NCBI RefSeq assembly: GCF_009905605.1
Contig: NZ_JAAAKZ010000004.1
Coordinates: 336,857-400,856, forward strand
DNA length: 64,000 nt
Direction: 5' to 3'
Source: Runella sp. CRIBMP
Lineage (GTDB): Bacteria > Bacteroidota > Bacteroidia > Cytophagales > Spirosomataceae
The notes below the pieces were generated by a model. The model ran no database searches. It saw only the letters and a program-made list of their open reading frames with translations, and had not been told where the DNA came from. A program made the position numbers and the translations under genes. Of the stretch, positions 25,230 to 33,832 are shown piece after piece. Numbering within the stretch: the stretch's first letter is position 1; each line of letters begins with the position of its first letter.

Positions 25230-26258
25230 TCAGAGAGAGGCTCTGACCAGCTTTGCCCCGTCGCACATGGCTTTCAATTTTTGTTTGGTAGCCCAGCGGG
25301 CAGTTTGGCTCATACCGCAGTCGGGAGCCACGGCGAGTTTTTCGGCAGGGACGTAGGGCAACACTTTACGAATACGCTCTGCTACATCTTCGGCAGTTTC
25401 GATGTAGTAACTTTTTACGTCAATGACGCCCACGGCAACGTCAAATTTCTCGGCGAAGCGCTCTAATAAATGTACATCCGTAAAGTTGAGCACCGTCATT
25501 TCGCTGTGGAGTTCGTCCACGTTCATGTCCAAAAAGCTAGGCAACATGGGCGCAATGGTTTTCTTACCTACCGACCGACCTTTGTAATTTCCAAAACAAA
25601 GGTGCATGGAAAGGCGGGTTTTGCCCACGCCTGGTGCCACGGTGCGGTTAAAAATATCCACAAAACGCTGGGTATCTTCGCGGTACGCGTAGCAGCTCAT
25701 GGAAGGTTCATCGACGCAGATTTCTGGTACACCGAGTGCTACTAGGTCTTCAATTTCTTGGCGAACCAACGGCAAAATAGCCTCTGTCACTTCCCAACGG
25801 TCTTTGTACAGCCCTCCCGGATTGAGCCGTCCTGAAAGTGTATACGGCCCCGGAATAGACATTTTGATGCGTTGACCTTCGGGGGCTAGGCGTTTCAGTC
25901 GCTTGTATTCTTCCACTACTCCTAAGCCTTTGGGAGCGGTCAGTGGCTCAATGATGCTGTTTTTGCCGCGTTGGTCATGGGCGGGTGGGCCATACTTGCG
26001 GGTTTCGGTGCCGTCGTTGACAATCCCTTTGATAAAACCGTAAAAGGAAAGATTAAAGTCCAAACGTGTTTGTTCACCGTCGGTGATTACGTCAAGCCCT
26101 GCGGCTACTTGGTCATGTACGGCCGCAATCACGGCATCGTCAATCATTTCGACAATGTCGGCGGGGCCAAATTTATCCAGATTCATACTGGCAAATTCGA
26201 GCCAGCCGGGAAAAGGCATCGAGCCTACAACGGTTGTTTTTATGGGGAGTGGTTGCAT
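25230..26258 (-). CDS. Short cobalamin-independent methionine synthase-like protein
   Basis: A 342-residue protein equivalent to the catalytic C-terminal half of MetE. It begins TTVVGSMPFPGW and has DVITDGEQTR, a MHLCFGNYKGR segment (zinc ligands His and Cys), a DELHSEM segment (Glu) and DCGMSQTARW (second Cys) near the end, so the zinc site is complete. Full-length MetE is about 750 residues; this form lacks the N-terminal half, as in archaeal MetE-like and other methyltransferase-type relatives. The methyl donor and acceptor are therefore uncertain. Downstream is the bidirectional hairpin; upstream is a 144-bp gap with no cobalamin or SAM riboswitch that could be recognised. Confidence 0.8.
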   Translation of the reverse strand: MQPLPIKTTVVGSMPFPGWLEFASMNLDKFGPADIVEMIDDAVIAAVHDQVAAGLDVITDGEQTRLDFNLSFYGFIKGIVNDGTETRKYGPPAHDQRGKNSIIEPLTAPKGLGVVEEYKRLKRLAPEGQRIKMSIPGPYTLSGRLNPGGLYKDRWEVTEAILPLVRQEIEDLVALGVPEICVDEPSMSCYAYREDTQRFVDIFNRTVAPGVGKTRLSMHLCFGNYKGRSVGKKTIAPMLPSFLDMNVDELHSEMTVLNFTDVHLLERFAEKFDVAVGVIDVKSYYIETAEDVAERIRKVLPYVPAEKLAVAPDCGMSQTARWATKQKLKAMCDGAKLVRASL

Positions 26259-26341
26259 ATTCTTTAGGTGTTTTTAGGATACTGTAATTTCAGCGGGTGG
26301 TGATGATGTAAAACCAAAAAATGTAAAAGTCTCTGTGCGGA

Positions 26342-26357
26342 GGGTTGCTCACAACCC
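26342..26357. other. Small hairpin between the acetyltransferase and MetE-like genes
   Basis: GGGTTG pairs with CAACCC around a CTCA loop. It could terminate the minus-strand acetyltransferase transcript or lie in the MetE-like leader. The rest of 26259-26402 shows no other signal. Confidence 0.35.
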
Positions 26358-26402
26358 GACCCTTTAAAACCTGAAATTTTTTTATTCTGCCATTCAATAC
26401 TG

Positions 26403-26891
26403 CTAATCTAACCATTGGTACATTACATGTGCGTCGGTCAATCCTAATTCCCTGTGTTGAAAGGCTTTGGGCAATGTTCCTATGATTGTAAAGCCGCATT
26501 TTTGCCAAAGGCGGACGGCAACAGTATTGGTGGAAATAACACAATTGAACTGCATGGCTTTGAACCCGAGTCTTCGCGCTTCTCCCAACGAAAAACGGCA
26601 CAACTGCTCTGCAATGCCCTGTCCGCGATAGGCTGGATGAACCATATACCCCGCATTTACTACGTGATTTCCCAAGTCGGGCTGATTGGCTTTTAGAAAA
26701 AAAGTACCTACAATTTGACCTTTTTTCTCGGCTACGTAGGTGTATTTTTCGGGGTCAAACCAGATGTCCATCATTTTTTCTTTGGAAGAATCTGGCGCGT
26801 ACATGTAGGTATCGCCCGCTCGAATGACAGGTTCTATAATTTCCCAAACGGCATCTTGGTCATTTATTTCGGCCGGGCGTATGGTTAACAT
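26403..26891 (-). CDS. GNAT-family N-acetyltransferase
   Basis: A 162-residue GNAT acetyltransferase, using acetyl-CoA to acetylate an amine. The acetyl-CoA binding loop is VHPAYRGQGIAEQL (about 87-100), followed by the usual NTVAVRLWQKCGF segment (about 121-133). N-terminal IRPAEINDQDAVWEII is also typical. It lies 16 bp downstream of the SIS-domain gene and is probably the last gene of the SDR-ROK-SIS operon. Its substrate is unknown; an amino sugar or amino acid is conceivable given the neighbours, but this is inference. Confidence 0.88.
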   Translation of the reverse strand: MLTIRPAEINDQDAVWEIIEPVIRAGDTYMYAPDSSKEKMMDIWFDPEKYTYVAEKKGQIVGTFFLKANQPDLGNHVVNAGYMVHPAYRGQGIAEQLCRFSLGEARRLGFKAMQFNCVISTNTVAVRLWQKCGFTIIGTLPKAFQHRELGLTDAHVMYQWLD

Positions 26892-26907
26892 TGGTTGAAT
26901 AAAAATA

Positions 26908-27720
26908 CTATTTAAGTGTTTTATTTTCAGAGATATAGCTAGGTATTCCTACTTTCTCGTACATTTTCGCAATGCGGTGAGCGTGCTCGTCATAAGCCCC
27001 TTCAAAAAGCTCTACCGCCCGCTGGGTGCCTACCACGGCGGCGGCGCTGAGTACTTTTGGCGGCTGCCCCGCTTCAGTCAAGAGGCGGGCGGTTTCGGCT
27101 TTCAAGCAATTGATGAGCGTTGCACCGCCCACGGTACTTCCTGGGGCAACGGGCGTATCGAGGTTGGGTACGTAAACCATGGCATCGCCAGCGGGTGCGC
27201 CCGTGTCGAGAATTAAATCGGCAAAATCCGTCAATTTCTTACCGTCGGCGCGTTTGGAAGTACTCGCCGCTGAATGTAGGCTAGTCACCAACGCAACAAC
27301 TTTGATGCCACGCTGTTGAAAAATTTCAGCCATTTCTACGGGGACAATGTTGGTGCCCGAAGAGGAAATAACCAAGGCGGTATCGGTGTCAGAAAGGTCA
27401 AAATTGCGTAATATGCGCTCGGCAAATCCAGGTACATTCTCTAAAAACATGGCTTGTCGCTGTCCGTTAGCCCCTACTACGAGATTATGAAACGTAAGAG
27501 AAAGTTCAACAATGGGGTTAAATCCAGCAAATGAACCGTAGCGAGGCCACATTTCTTCTACCATAATTCGGCTGTGTCCGCTACCAAAAATGTGGACCAT
27601 CCGCCCCGCCAAAATGGAAGCAGCAAACCATTGCGCAGCCTGTTCAATTTGAGGTTTTTGCGCTTCAATGGTATCTAATATACCGCGCGATTTATTGATA
27701 AAGTCTTGTATTACTGACAT
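26908..27720 (-). CDS. SIS-domain sugar-phosphate binding protein (UPF0309-like)
   Basis: A 270-residue protein with one SIS (sugar isomerase) domain. The phosphosugar-binding loops are VHIFGSGHSRIMVEEMW (about 39-55) and ALVISSSGTNIVPVEMA (about 109-125), the pattern of the UPF0309 'sugar isomerase domain' family. The ATG at 27720 is used; the frame is open further upstream into the kinase gene but that part is out of family and overlaps it. It is 47 bp downstream of a ROK kinase, so the pair could act in succession on an amino-sugar or N-acetyl-sugar phosphate (inference). Confidence 0.83.
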   Translation of the reverse strand: MSVIQDFINKSRGILDTIEAQKPQIEQAAQWFAASILAGRMVHIFGSGHSRIMVEEMWPRYGSFAGFNPIVELSLTFHNLVVGANGQRQAMFLENVPGFAERILRNFDLSDTDTALVISSSGTNIVPVEMAEIFQQRGIKVVALVTSLHSAASTSKRADGKKLTDFADLILDTGAPAGDAMVYVPNLDTPVAPGSTVGGATLINCLKAETARLLTEAGQPPKVLSAAAVVGTQRAVELFEGAYDEHAHRIAKMYEKVGIPSYISENKTLK

Positions 27721-27767
27721 ATACGATTGTTTTTGTAGAGACGAAAATTTTGTCTCTTCTTGCTGAT

Positions 27768-28664
27768 TTACAAGGTATTTTTGATTTTTGACATGGCAAA
27801 ACCTGCGGCTCCGATGGCCCCTGCCATGTCGCCAAACTCGGCCTGAACGATGGGCGTTTCCTTCCCACCTGGTCGCCATTCATAAAAGTCCATGAATTGT
27901 TTAAGGGGTTCAAAAAGGGCATCGTCGGCAAAAGTAATTCCTCCCGCCAGGACAATCAATTCGGGCGAAAAAGCATTGACCAACGAGCTGAGTGCCACGG
28001 CTAATTTTTGGAGGGATGAAAGCCAAACCAGCGAAGCCCAAGCATCTCCTTTACGGTATGCTTCTACCAGCTGCCATGTCGATTCAAAACGCCCTTTGGA
28101 GCGTTTGGCAACGGAATAATTGCCGATGGCATATTCCAAACTGCCTGGCATTCCTACAATGCTAACTTCGTCGTCGGTGGCATTGAGCGACAAGTGCCCC
28201 AAATGTCCGGCCATTTGACTAAGTCCTTGATACAATTGTCCGTTGATGAGTAGACCGCCACCTATTCCCGTGCCGAGGGTCAATAAAACGACATTTTTAT
28301 GCCCTTTCGCCACGCCAAAGGTTGCTTCAGCCATCAATGCCGAATGGGCGTCGTTAAGGATGTAACTGGTTTCACCCAAGTAATTGCTCCAAACAAAATT
28401 TTCCAGCCCGTTAAGACGATTGGGTAAAAAAGCAATGCATTGATTCTGCTCGTCTGGCAGGCCTGGGGCCGACATTCCGATGGCTGCGACCGGTTCTTGC
28501 AACCAACTTTTGAGGTAAAGCACCATTTCCAAGACATTTACGCGCCAAGTAGTGTCGCCATTGTCGTGAGTTGCCACGTAATGTTGTTTCAAAACGGTCC
28601 CCTTTTCGTCAATGATGATTCCTTTTACGTTGGTCCCACCAAGATCTATTCCGATGATGTACAT
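27768..28664 (-). CDS. ROK-family sugar kinase
   Basis: A 298-residue ROK (repressor, ORF, kinase) protein, predicted to phosphorylate a hexose or amino sugar. The ATP-binding loop is IGIDLGGTNVKG at the N-terminus, and the second phosphate loop is LGTGIGGGLLINGQ (about 129-142). ROK kinases normally have a zinc motif of the CxCGxxGC type after the GHLGH segment; here the region reads SIVGMPGSLEYAIG with no cysteines. A TTG at 28670 could add two residues, but the ATG at 28664 is preferred, 2 bp after the stop of the upstream SDR gene. Confidence 0.87.
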   Translation of the reverse strand: MYIIGIDLGGTNVKGIIIDEKGTVLKQHYVATHDNGDTTWRVNVLEMVLYLKSWLQEPVAAIGMSAPGLPDEQNQCIAFLPNRLNGLENFVWSNYLGETSYILNDAHSALMAEATFGVAKGHKNVVLLTLGTGIGGGLLINGQLYQGLSQMAGHLGHLSLNATDDEVSIVGMPGSLEYAIGNYSVAKRSKGRFESTWQLVEAYRKGDAWASLVWLSSLQKLAVALSSLVNAFSPELIVLAGGITFADDALFEPLKQFMDFYEWRPGGKETPIVQAEFGDMAGAIGAAGFAMSKIKNTL

Positions 28665-28666
28665 AG

Positions 28667-29464
28667 TCAATATTGTCCTTCAGAAATGGACCAGCCGCCG
28701 TCGACCGATAAAATTTGTCCCGTAGTAAATGTTGAATAATCGGACATGAAATACACCGCAGCTCCGTCTAAATCAGCGGGTTGTCCGTTGCGACCACCGT
28801 CCAATGGTTGTTTTGTTTTAACAAAATTGAGGATGACCTCATCTTTGGACGCGCGCTGACTCATAGGCGTTTCGACCAAAGCTGGGGCCAATACATTGAT
28901 GCGAATGTTGTTTTGGGCGTAATAGGCCGCAATGGATTGAGAAAACCCAATAATGGCCGATTTAGTGGCCGCGTAAGCGTGCGTGACAAAGTATTTGGGG
29001 GAAGGGGAGTAGCCCAATACTGAGCCCATATTGAGGATGCTCCCGCCCGTATTTTGTTTTAAAAACTGACGGATAGCCGCCTGATTGGAAAGCATCAGAG
29101 ACGTGAGGTTAAGTTCAAATGTTTTGCTCCAACCTTCCAACGACAGCTCGTGCAGTGGTCCATCGCCGTATTTGCGCCCGCTGCCGCCGGCTACGTGGTA
29201 CAATCCTTCGAAGCCACCGTAGGTTTGAATTCCTTTTTGAATGGCATTGTCGGCCGTGAATGGGTCAATGGCGTTGCCTTGAAGTACTGTTGCTCTTGTG
29301 GTTCCCAAGATTTTTTCAGCTTCGGCGCAGCTATCAGGGTTTCTTCCAACCACCACCACGTTTGCGCCCTGCGCTACAAATGCCTTCGCCGCTGATAATC
29401 CCAACCCGGTGGTTCCACCGATGATAATAATTGTTTTATTTTCAAGCCACTTATCCGAAACCAT
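28667..29464 (-). CDS. Short-chain dehydrogenase/reductase (SDR)
   Basis: A 265-residue classical SDR oxidoreductase. The NAD(P)-binding loop is IIGGTTGLGLSAAKAF (about 14-29), the catalytic serine is in NMGSVLGYSPS and the YxxxK pair is in HAYAATKSAI. The C-terminus GQILSVDGGWSIS is standard. It is the first gene of a tightly spaced minus-strand run, SDR then ROK kinase then SIS then GNAT, with only 2 bp to the kinase start. The run would suit oxidation or reduction and then phosphorylation of a sugar, but no transporter or regulator shows which one. Confidence 0.88.
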   Translation of the reverse strand: MVSDKWLENKTIIIIGGTTGLGLSAAKAFVAQGANVVVVGRNPDSCAEAEKILGTTRATVLQGNAIDPFTADNAIQKGIQTYGGFEGLYHVAGGSGRKYGDGPLHELSLEGWSKTFELNLTSLMLSNQAAIRQFLKQNTGGSILNMGSVLGYSPSPKYFVTHAYAATKSAIIGFSQSIAAYYAQNNIRINVLAPALVETPMSQRASKDEVILNFVKTKQPLDGGRNGQPADLDGAAVYFMSDYSTFTTGQILSVDGGWSISEGQY

Positions 29465-29599
29465 GTTATTTTTGTCATTAATCCCGACTTGTTTTGACCG
29501 ATTTATAGGGCTGATTTTGGGATAAAAATATCAACTTATTATAAAAAGTTGAAGAACGTTTTATCTAACGTATGTTCTTGAAAAATTAACCAACTTCCT

Positions 29600-30490
29600 T
29601 TGGAATCAACCCCGCCGTTTATCCGTGAAATAGCCGATTTTCTACGTACTTTAGCGGAGATAGAAGCCCCCCCCGTTTCGATTGAAATGCCCTTTTCTTA
29701 CTTTTTTTTCTCTAAGCAACGCCTTATCATTCACTGCATTCCGTTCAATCAAGGGTTAACGGAAATTTTGCCAGATACCTGCGTAAACGTATCTGATGCG
29801 TGGGCTGCCATGGGCATAAAAGTGGTTCATATTTGGGAAGATGTGTGGCGGACAAAAAATGAAGTCGTGCAGTCAAGATTGAGGTCATTATTCGGGCGTT
29901 CGTATCGAATCCCTGCGCGCTTGACGGAAGTGCGCCGAATCGACAAGCCGACGTTGGATGCCTTTCTAAAAATCAATCATTTGCAGGTTTCGACCACGGC
30001 GAAGTATAAGTACGGCCTTTTTTTACCACATCGTTATTTCAGGGTATTGGAAAAATGGACTAAAAAACCTGATTTTTCATTTCTCAGGCCTGAACCATCT
30101 TCACTTCTTGTTGCGGTGGCATCCTTTAGTGGTGGAAAAAATATCCCTAGAAACTCACAAACATACCGTTCTTTTGAGTTGATTCGTTTTGCCAATGTGT
30201 TGGATGCAACAGTTGTGGGTGGGTTGGATAAATTGTTAAAAGCGTTTATCAAAGAAGTGCATCCCGACGACATCATGACCTACGCCGACCGCGATTGGTC
30301 CAATGGGCAAAGCTACGAACGACTGGGTTTCGAACGGCTCGGAACAACACCCCCTCAGACGTTTTTAGTCAATCCTAATACTTTTGAACGAGAATACGCA
30401 ACGCCTGAAAGTAAACTTGAAAACGCCGTAAAAGTCTACAACTCGGGCAATATAAAGTATTTGCTTGACCTCCTAAAGTATCCAAAATGA
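29600..30490 (+). CDS. Phage homing-endonuclease-like protein of unknown function
   Basis: A 296-residue protein not matching a named housekeeping family. Two segments recall the conserved domain of phage-borne homing-type endonucleases: VVHIWEDVWRTKNEVVQSRL (about 74-93) and the C-terminal run from SFELIRFANVLDATVVGG to YADRDWSNGQSYERLGFERL (about 192-247). No GIY-YIG, HNH or DNA-binding repeat is visible. It starts with TTG at 29600: an in-frame stop lies at 29579 and no ATG occurs before the conserved part. Its stop overlaps the miaA start (ATGA), so it is translationally coupled to miaA. Whether it is an active nuclease is unknown. Confidence 0.6.
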   Translation: MESTPPFIREIADFLRTLAEIEAPPVSIEMPFSYFFFSKQRLIIHCIPFNQGLTEILPDTCVNVSDAWAAMGIKVVHIWEDVWRTKNEVVQSRLRSLFGRSYRIPARLTEVRRIDKPTLDAFLKINHLQVSTTAKYKYGLFLPHRYFRVLEKWTKKPDFSFLRPEPSSLLVAVASFSGGKNIPRNSQTYRSFELIRFANVLDATVVGGLDKLLKAFIKEVHPDDIMTYADRDWSNGQSYERLGFERLGTTPPQTFLVNPNTFEREYATPESKLENAVKVYNSGNIKYLLDLLKYPK

Positions 30491-31410
30491 AGCCAATTAT
30501 TGTCATTCTCGGACCCACTGCCTGCGGCAAAACCCACTTGGCAACGCAGTTAGCGTATGCGTTGGACGGGGAGATTATCAGCGCCGATTCGCGTCAGGTT
30601 TATGAAGGAATGGACATCGGAACAGGAAAGGATTTGAAGGAGTATGTGGTTCATAATCAACAGATACCGCACCATTTGATAGACGTCCTAGAGGCGGGAG
30701 AAATGTACAATGTTCACCGTTTTCAACAGGATTGTTACGAAGCAATTGCGGAGATCGAGGCTAGAAATAGACTGCCTATTATTTGTGGTGGAACAGGGTT
30801 GTACATCGAAGCGGTGTTGAAAGAACATCAGTTTACGGCGATACCCATTGATGAAGAATTTCGCGAAAAACTTCGGCAATTATCTGACGAAGAATTGCGG
30901 GAATATTTTAAAAATACCCCTTCAGAGTACGCCCATTTGGCCGATACGTCCACCCGAAAGCGCCTGATTCGGGCCATCGAAATTTCGGTTTTTCTCACCC
31001 ATCATCCTTTTCCTGCTTCATCCAATACGAAGGGAGTTATTCCTGAATATTATTTATTTGGACTTTCGCTGCCTGTAGAGGAGCGGCGCGCCCGCATTAC
31101 CCGACGCCTACACGAACGATTGCAAAATGGAATGATTGATGAAGTTCAGGGGCTGTTAAAACGGGGTATTTCGGCCGAGCAATTGATTTATTACGGATTG
31201 GAATATAAATTTATTACCCAATATCTCCTCGGTTTGTTAGATTATGGTACGATGGTTGAGCGATTAAACGTAGCGATTCACCAATTTGCCAAACGTCAGA
31301 TGACTTTTTTTAGAAAAATGGAGAGGGATGGTTTGCTCATTCATTGGTTGGATGCGCATTTGCCCACGGAAGAATTAATAAGAGAGATAAAATCAACGGC
31401 AGGATTGTAA
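30487..31410 (+). CDS. miaA: tRNA dimethylallyltransferase MiaA
   Basis: Transfers a dimethylallyl group to N6 of adenosine 37 in tRNAs that read UNN codons. The 307-residue protein has the P-loop GPTACGKT (9-16), the signature ISADSRQVYEGMDIGTGKD (about 35-53) and the ICGGTGLYIEAVL segment. The ATG at 30487 overlaps the stop of the previous gene by 4 bp. A serine-hydrolase lipoprotein gene begins 6 bp after its stop, so at least three genes are likely co-transcribed. Confidence 0.96.
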   Translation: MKPIIVILGPTACGKTHLATQLAYALDGEIISADSRQVYEGMDIGTGKDLKEYVVHNQQIPHHLIDVLEAGEMYNVHRFQQDCYEAIAEIEARNRLPIICGGTGLYIEAVLKEHQFTAIPIDEEFREKLRQLSDEELREYFKNTPSEYAHLADTSTRKRLIRAIEISVFLTHHPFPASSNTKGVIPEYYLFGLSLPVEERRARITRRLHERLQNGMIDEVQGLLKRGISAEQLIYYGLEYKFITQYLLGLLDYGTMVERLNVAIHQFAKRQMTFFRKMERDGLLIHWLDAHLPTEELIREIKSTAGL

Positions 31411-31416
31411 AAATCT

Positions 31417-32673
31417 ATGAAAAACAACAACGTGAAAAAAACAAAAACACTTTTTCAATTACTCTGCTTTGTCATGGTGACGATAACGCTTGGCGTTTAC
31501 AGTTGCCGCGAAACGGAGCCTGAACCACTGACGGCAACTTTGTCTGATTTGTTTGCCCAAAAACTGGAAGATACGCTTCAAAATAGGGGAGTGGGCTACG
31601 CTTTTACGATTTATGAGGGAACGGAATTGAAGGCTGAAGGAAGCGGTGGGTTTCAATCCCGTATGGCAGACCCCGAAGGGCAAAAGGACTTTACACCCGA
31701 TACAAAGCTGCACATTGCCAGCATGACCAAGACGATTACGGCAATGGCCTTTTTGAAAGCGGCTTCCCAAAAAGGGTTGAAAACCAGCGATTTAATTGCG
31801 CCTTATTTGCCTGCTTCCTGGAAGCTAGGAGCGGGGATTGATAAAATTACTTTTGGTGATTTGTTAACCCATAAAAGCGGAATAAGGGGACTTGGTGGTT
31901 CGTGTTTGAACGGCGCTTACGGTGAAAATATATACGCTGGTCTAAAAAGTTTGATGGCATTGGGAGTAACTTCGCGGGGAAATTATTGCTATCAAAATGC
32001 TAATTTTGGGCTGTTTAGGATATTAATTCCCCGTATTTTGGGCTATGCTTTTACGGGCAATGACGCCACTGACGATACCCAAACCCAACAGCGCTATTTG
32101 GCTTTTTTACAGCAGGAAATTTTTGAAAAAGCGGGAGTTCAAAATGCCATCGCGTCTTTTCCCGCCAATAATCCCACGTACACTTACAACTTTCCCCTTA
32201 CTACTGGCCAAAGAGGCTGGAATCCAGGTAGTTTCGGACCCGTACTTGGAGCCTACGGCATGTATCTGACCGCGACCGAAGCGGGTAAAATCTACGCATC
32301 GGCGTTGTCGTCGGGGGCCAATGAAGTGCTTACACCCTCCTTGGCTGACACACTGATAGTGAAGAACTTAGGTTGTTATAAAGCCACCTCAAACCTTGGT
32401 ACGATGGTTTATCATGATGGTTGGTGGTACGAAATGCTCACTCCTGCTGGACGTGGGCTTCGTACTATATGGGTCAAATTTCCCAATAACCTTACCTGTG
32501 TGTTGTTTGTCAATGCCCTTCAATACAAAAATAATTCATTACTTTTTCCGTTTAACGACGGCAATATTGTGGGGTTTGTTTACAACGCCTACGCCAAGGC
32601 GTTGCAGGCGCGCGGGGCACGGGTAAGTGCGGAATCTGCATCGCTTTCGATAGAGCATCCCGAACCCCACTAG
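31417..32673 (+). CDS. Serine hydrolase lipoprotein (class C beta-lactamase/penicillin-binding fold)
   Basis: A 418-residue predicted lipoprotein: the signal ends in the lipobox GVYSC (Cys about 30). The beta-lactamase class C-like fold is marked by the active-site SxxK in HIASMTKTITAMAF (about 94-107) and the YxN motif in YCYQNANFG. Such proteins are usually peptidases or esterases acting in the envelope rather than antibiotic resistance enzymes. The usual third motif (KTG or HxG) is weak, perhaps VYHDGWW near residue 332. It lies 6 bp after miaA. Substrate unknown. Confidence 0.85.
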   Translation: MKNNNVKKTKTLFQLLCFVMVTITLGVYSCRETEPEPLTATLSDLFAQKLEDTLQNRGVGYAFTIYEGTELKAEGSGGFQSRMADPEGQKDFTPDTKLHIASMTKTITAMAFLKAASQKGLKTSDLIAPYLPASWKLGAGIDKITFGDLLTHKSGIRGLGGSCLNGAYGENIYAGLKSLMALGVTSRGNYCYQNANFGLFRILIPRILGYAFTGNDATDDTQTQQRYLAFLQQEIFEKAGVQNAIASFPANNPTYTYNFPLTTGQRGWNPGSFGPVLGAYGMYLTATEAGKIYASALSSGANEVLTPSLADTLIVKNLGCYKATSNLGTMVYHDGWWYEMLTPAGRGLRTIWVKFPNNLTCVLFVNALQYKNNSLLFPFNDGNIVGFVYNAYAKALQARGARVSAESASLSIEHPEPH

Positions 32674-32791
32674 GCTGTTTAAGAAGATTGTCGATTTTAA
32701 AGTTTGGGAACTTTTGCCAGGGGCAAAATGGTTTCTTCACTAAATACAATCATTCACTAATCGTACCGGCGACCCGGTCATCAATAATAAA

Positions 32792-33127
32792 ATGGGAAAG
32801 GCAGTCGAAATTACAGACGCAAACTTTGGCGACTTGGTCGCAGGTTCAGATAAACCAGTTTTGGTAGATTTTTGGGCAGAATGGTGCGGACCTTGCCGCA
32901 TGGTGGGCCCCGTAGTAGAAAAACTCGCAGAAGCTTATGAAGGACAGGCAGTTATCGGAAAAGTAGATGTGGATATGAACCCCGAAACAGCCATGAAATT
33001 TGGTATTCGCAGCATTCCAACTTTGTTGTTTTTCAAAAATGGAGAGGTCGTAGACCGTGTAGTAGGCGCAGTACCACAAGTAGTATTGGAAGACAAATTG
33101 AAAGCTCAGTTGCCAGTAACGGCCTAA
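32792..33127 (+). CDS. trxA: Thioredoxin
   Basis: Small redox protein of 111 residues with the WCGPC active site at 31-35, the preceding PVLVDFWAE and the downstream cis-proline segment SIPTLLFFKNG. It reduces protein disulfides, for example in ribonucleotide reductase. It is separated from the lipoprotein gene by 118 bp, in which no exact TAnnTTTG box is seen, and is followed by a strong bidirectional terminator. Confidence 0.97.
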   Translation: MGKAVEITDANFGDLVAGSDKPVLVDFWAEWCGPCRMVGPVVEKLAEAYEGQAVIGKVDVDMNPETAMKFGIRSIPTLLFFKNGEVVDRVVGAVPQVVLEDKLKAQLPVTA

Positions 33128-33157
33128 TTTGCAGCCTAAAATTCTGGTATATAAAAG

Positions 33158-33184
33158 AGAAGCCCCGCAATTTGCGGGGCTTCT
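33158..33184. terminator. Bidirectional intrinsic terminator between trxA and rplY
   Basis: A 12-13 bp stem (33158-33170 with 33172-33184) centred on GCCCCGC/GCGGGGC lies between the convergent trxA and rplY genes, flanked by A- and T-rich sequence. Confidence 0.85.
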
Positions 33185-33212
33185 TGTCTATTAGCCATTA
33201 TATGGGGAAAGC

Positions 33213-33776
33213 TTACTTCAACGTACCGCGCAATGCACGTGGGATTTCAACGCCCGCGATTGGTAGCGAAGCATTGTTTACGATTTTAAACCCTTCTACT
33301 TTTAAGTGACCTACTTTTACTGATTTACCTAAATCAAGATCACCTACGGGTACGTCAACGAAATCAGGGATGTTTTTTGCCAACCCGATTACTTTGATTT
33401 TACGCAGTTTCTGTACCAATTTACCACCTTTGGTTACCCCAATGGCAGTTCCTGTAAAACGTACAGGTACTTCAATTTTGATTTCTTTTTCATCGTCAAT
33501 GGCCAAAAAGTCGGCGTGGAGGATGATGTCACTCACTGGGTGATACTGTACATCCTGCAAAATTCCGTAATGAATTTCACCTTCGATGTTTAACGTCACT
33601 TTGTAAACGTTAGGAGAGAAAAGAAGTTCACGGAAGAGGTACATAGGTGCCGCAAAGTGCACTTGTTCCGTTCCACCGTACAATACACATGGAACCATTG
33701 CCTGAAGGCGTAGTTCGCGTGCTTCTTTCTTGCCGAGATTCGCTCTTTTAAACCCTACAATCTCTGTACTTTTCAT
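33213..33776 (-). CDS. rplY: 50S ribosomal protein L25 / general stress protein Ctc
   Basis: Ribosomal protein that binds 5S rRNA. At 187 residues it is the long Ctc/TL5 form, with the N-terminal 5S-binding domain (TEIVGFKRANLGKKEARELR start, then VPCVLYGG) and a C-terminal beta domain (GDLDLGKSVKVGHLKVEGF). It follows prs by 56 bp on the same strand; prs-ctc is a widely conserved bacterial gene pair, which supports both assignments. Confidence 0.95.
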   Translation of the reverse strand: MKSTEIVGFKRANLGKKEARELRLQAMVPCVLYGGTEQVHFAAPMYLFRELLFSPNVYKVTLNIEGEIHYGILQDVQYHPVSDIILHADFLAIDDEKEIKIEVPVRFTGTAIGVTKGGKLVQKLRKIKVIGLAKNIPDFVDVPVGDLDLGKSVKVGHLKVEGFKIVNNASLPIAGVEIPRALRGTLK

Positions 33777-33832
33777 AATTTTTGTATTTAAAATAGTTTG
33801 AAAATAGCTAATGAATCACTCATTAACCCCTG

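Noticed and set aside
26259..26402. Possible cobalamin riboswitch upstream of the MetE-like gene
   Set aside because: No B12-box-like GCCACTG and too short a leader; only a 6-bp hairpin is seen.
27721..27879. 53-residue N-terminal extension of the SIS protein
   Set aside because: It overlaps the ROK kinase gene in another frame and has an Arg-rich shadow composition.
31417..32673. Antibiotic-resistance beta-lactamase
   Set aside because: SxxK and YxN are shared with many envelope esterases and peptidases, the third motif is weak, and it is a lipoprotein; resistance cannot be claimed.
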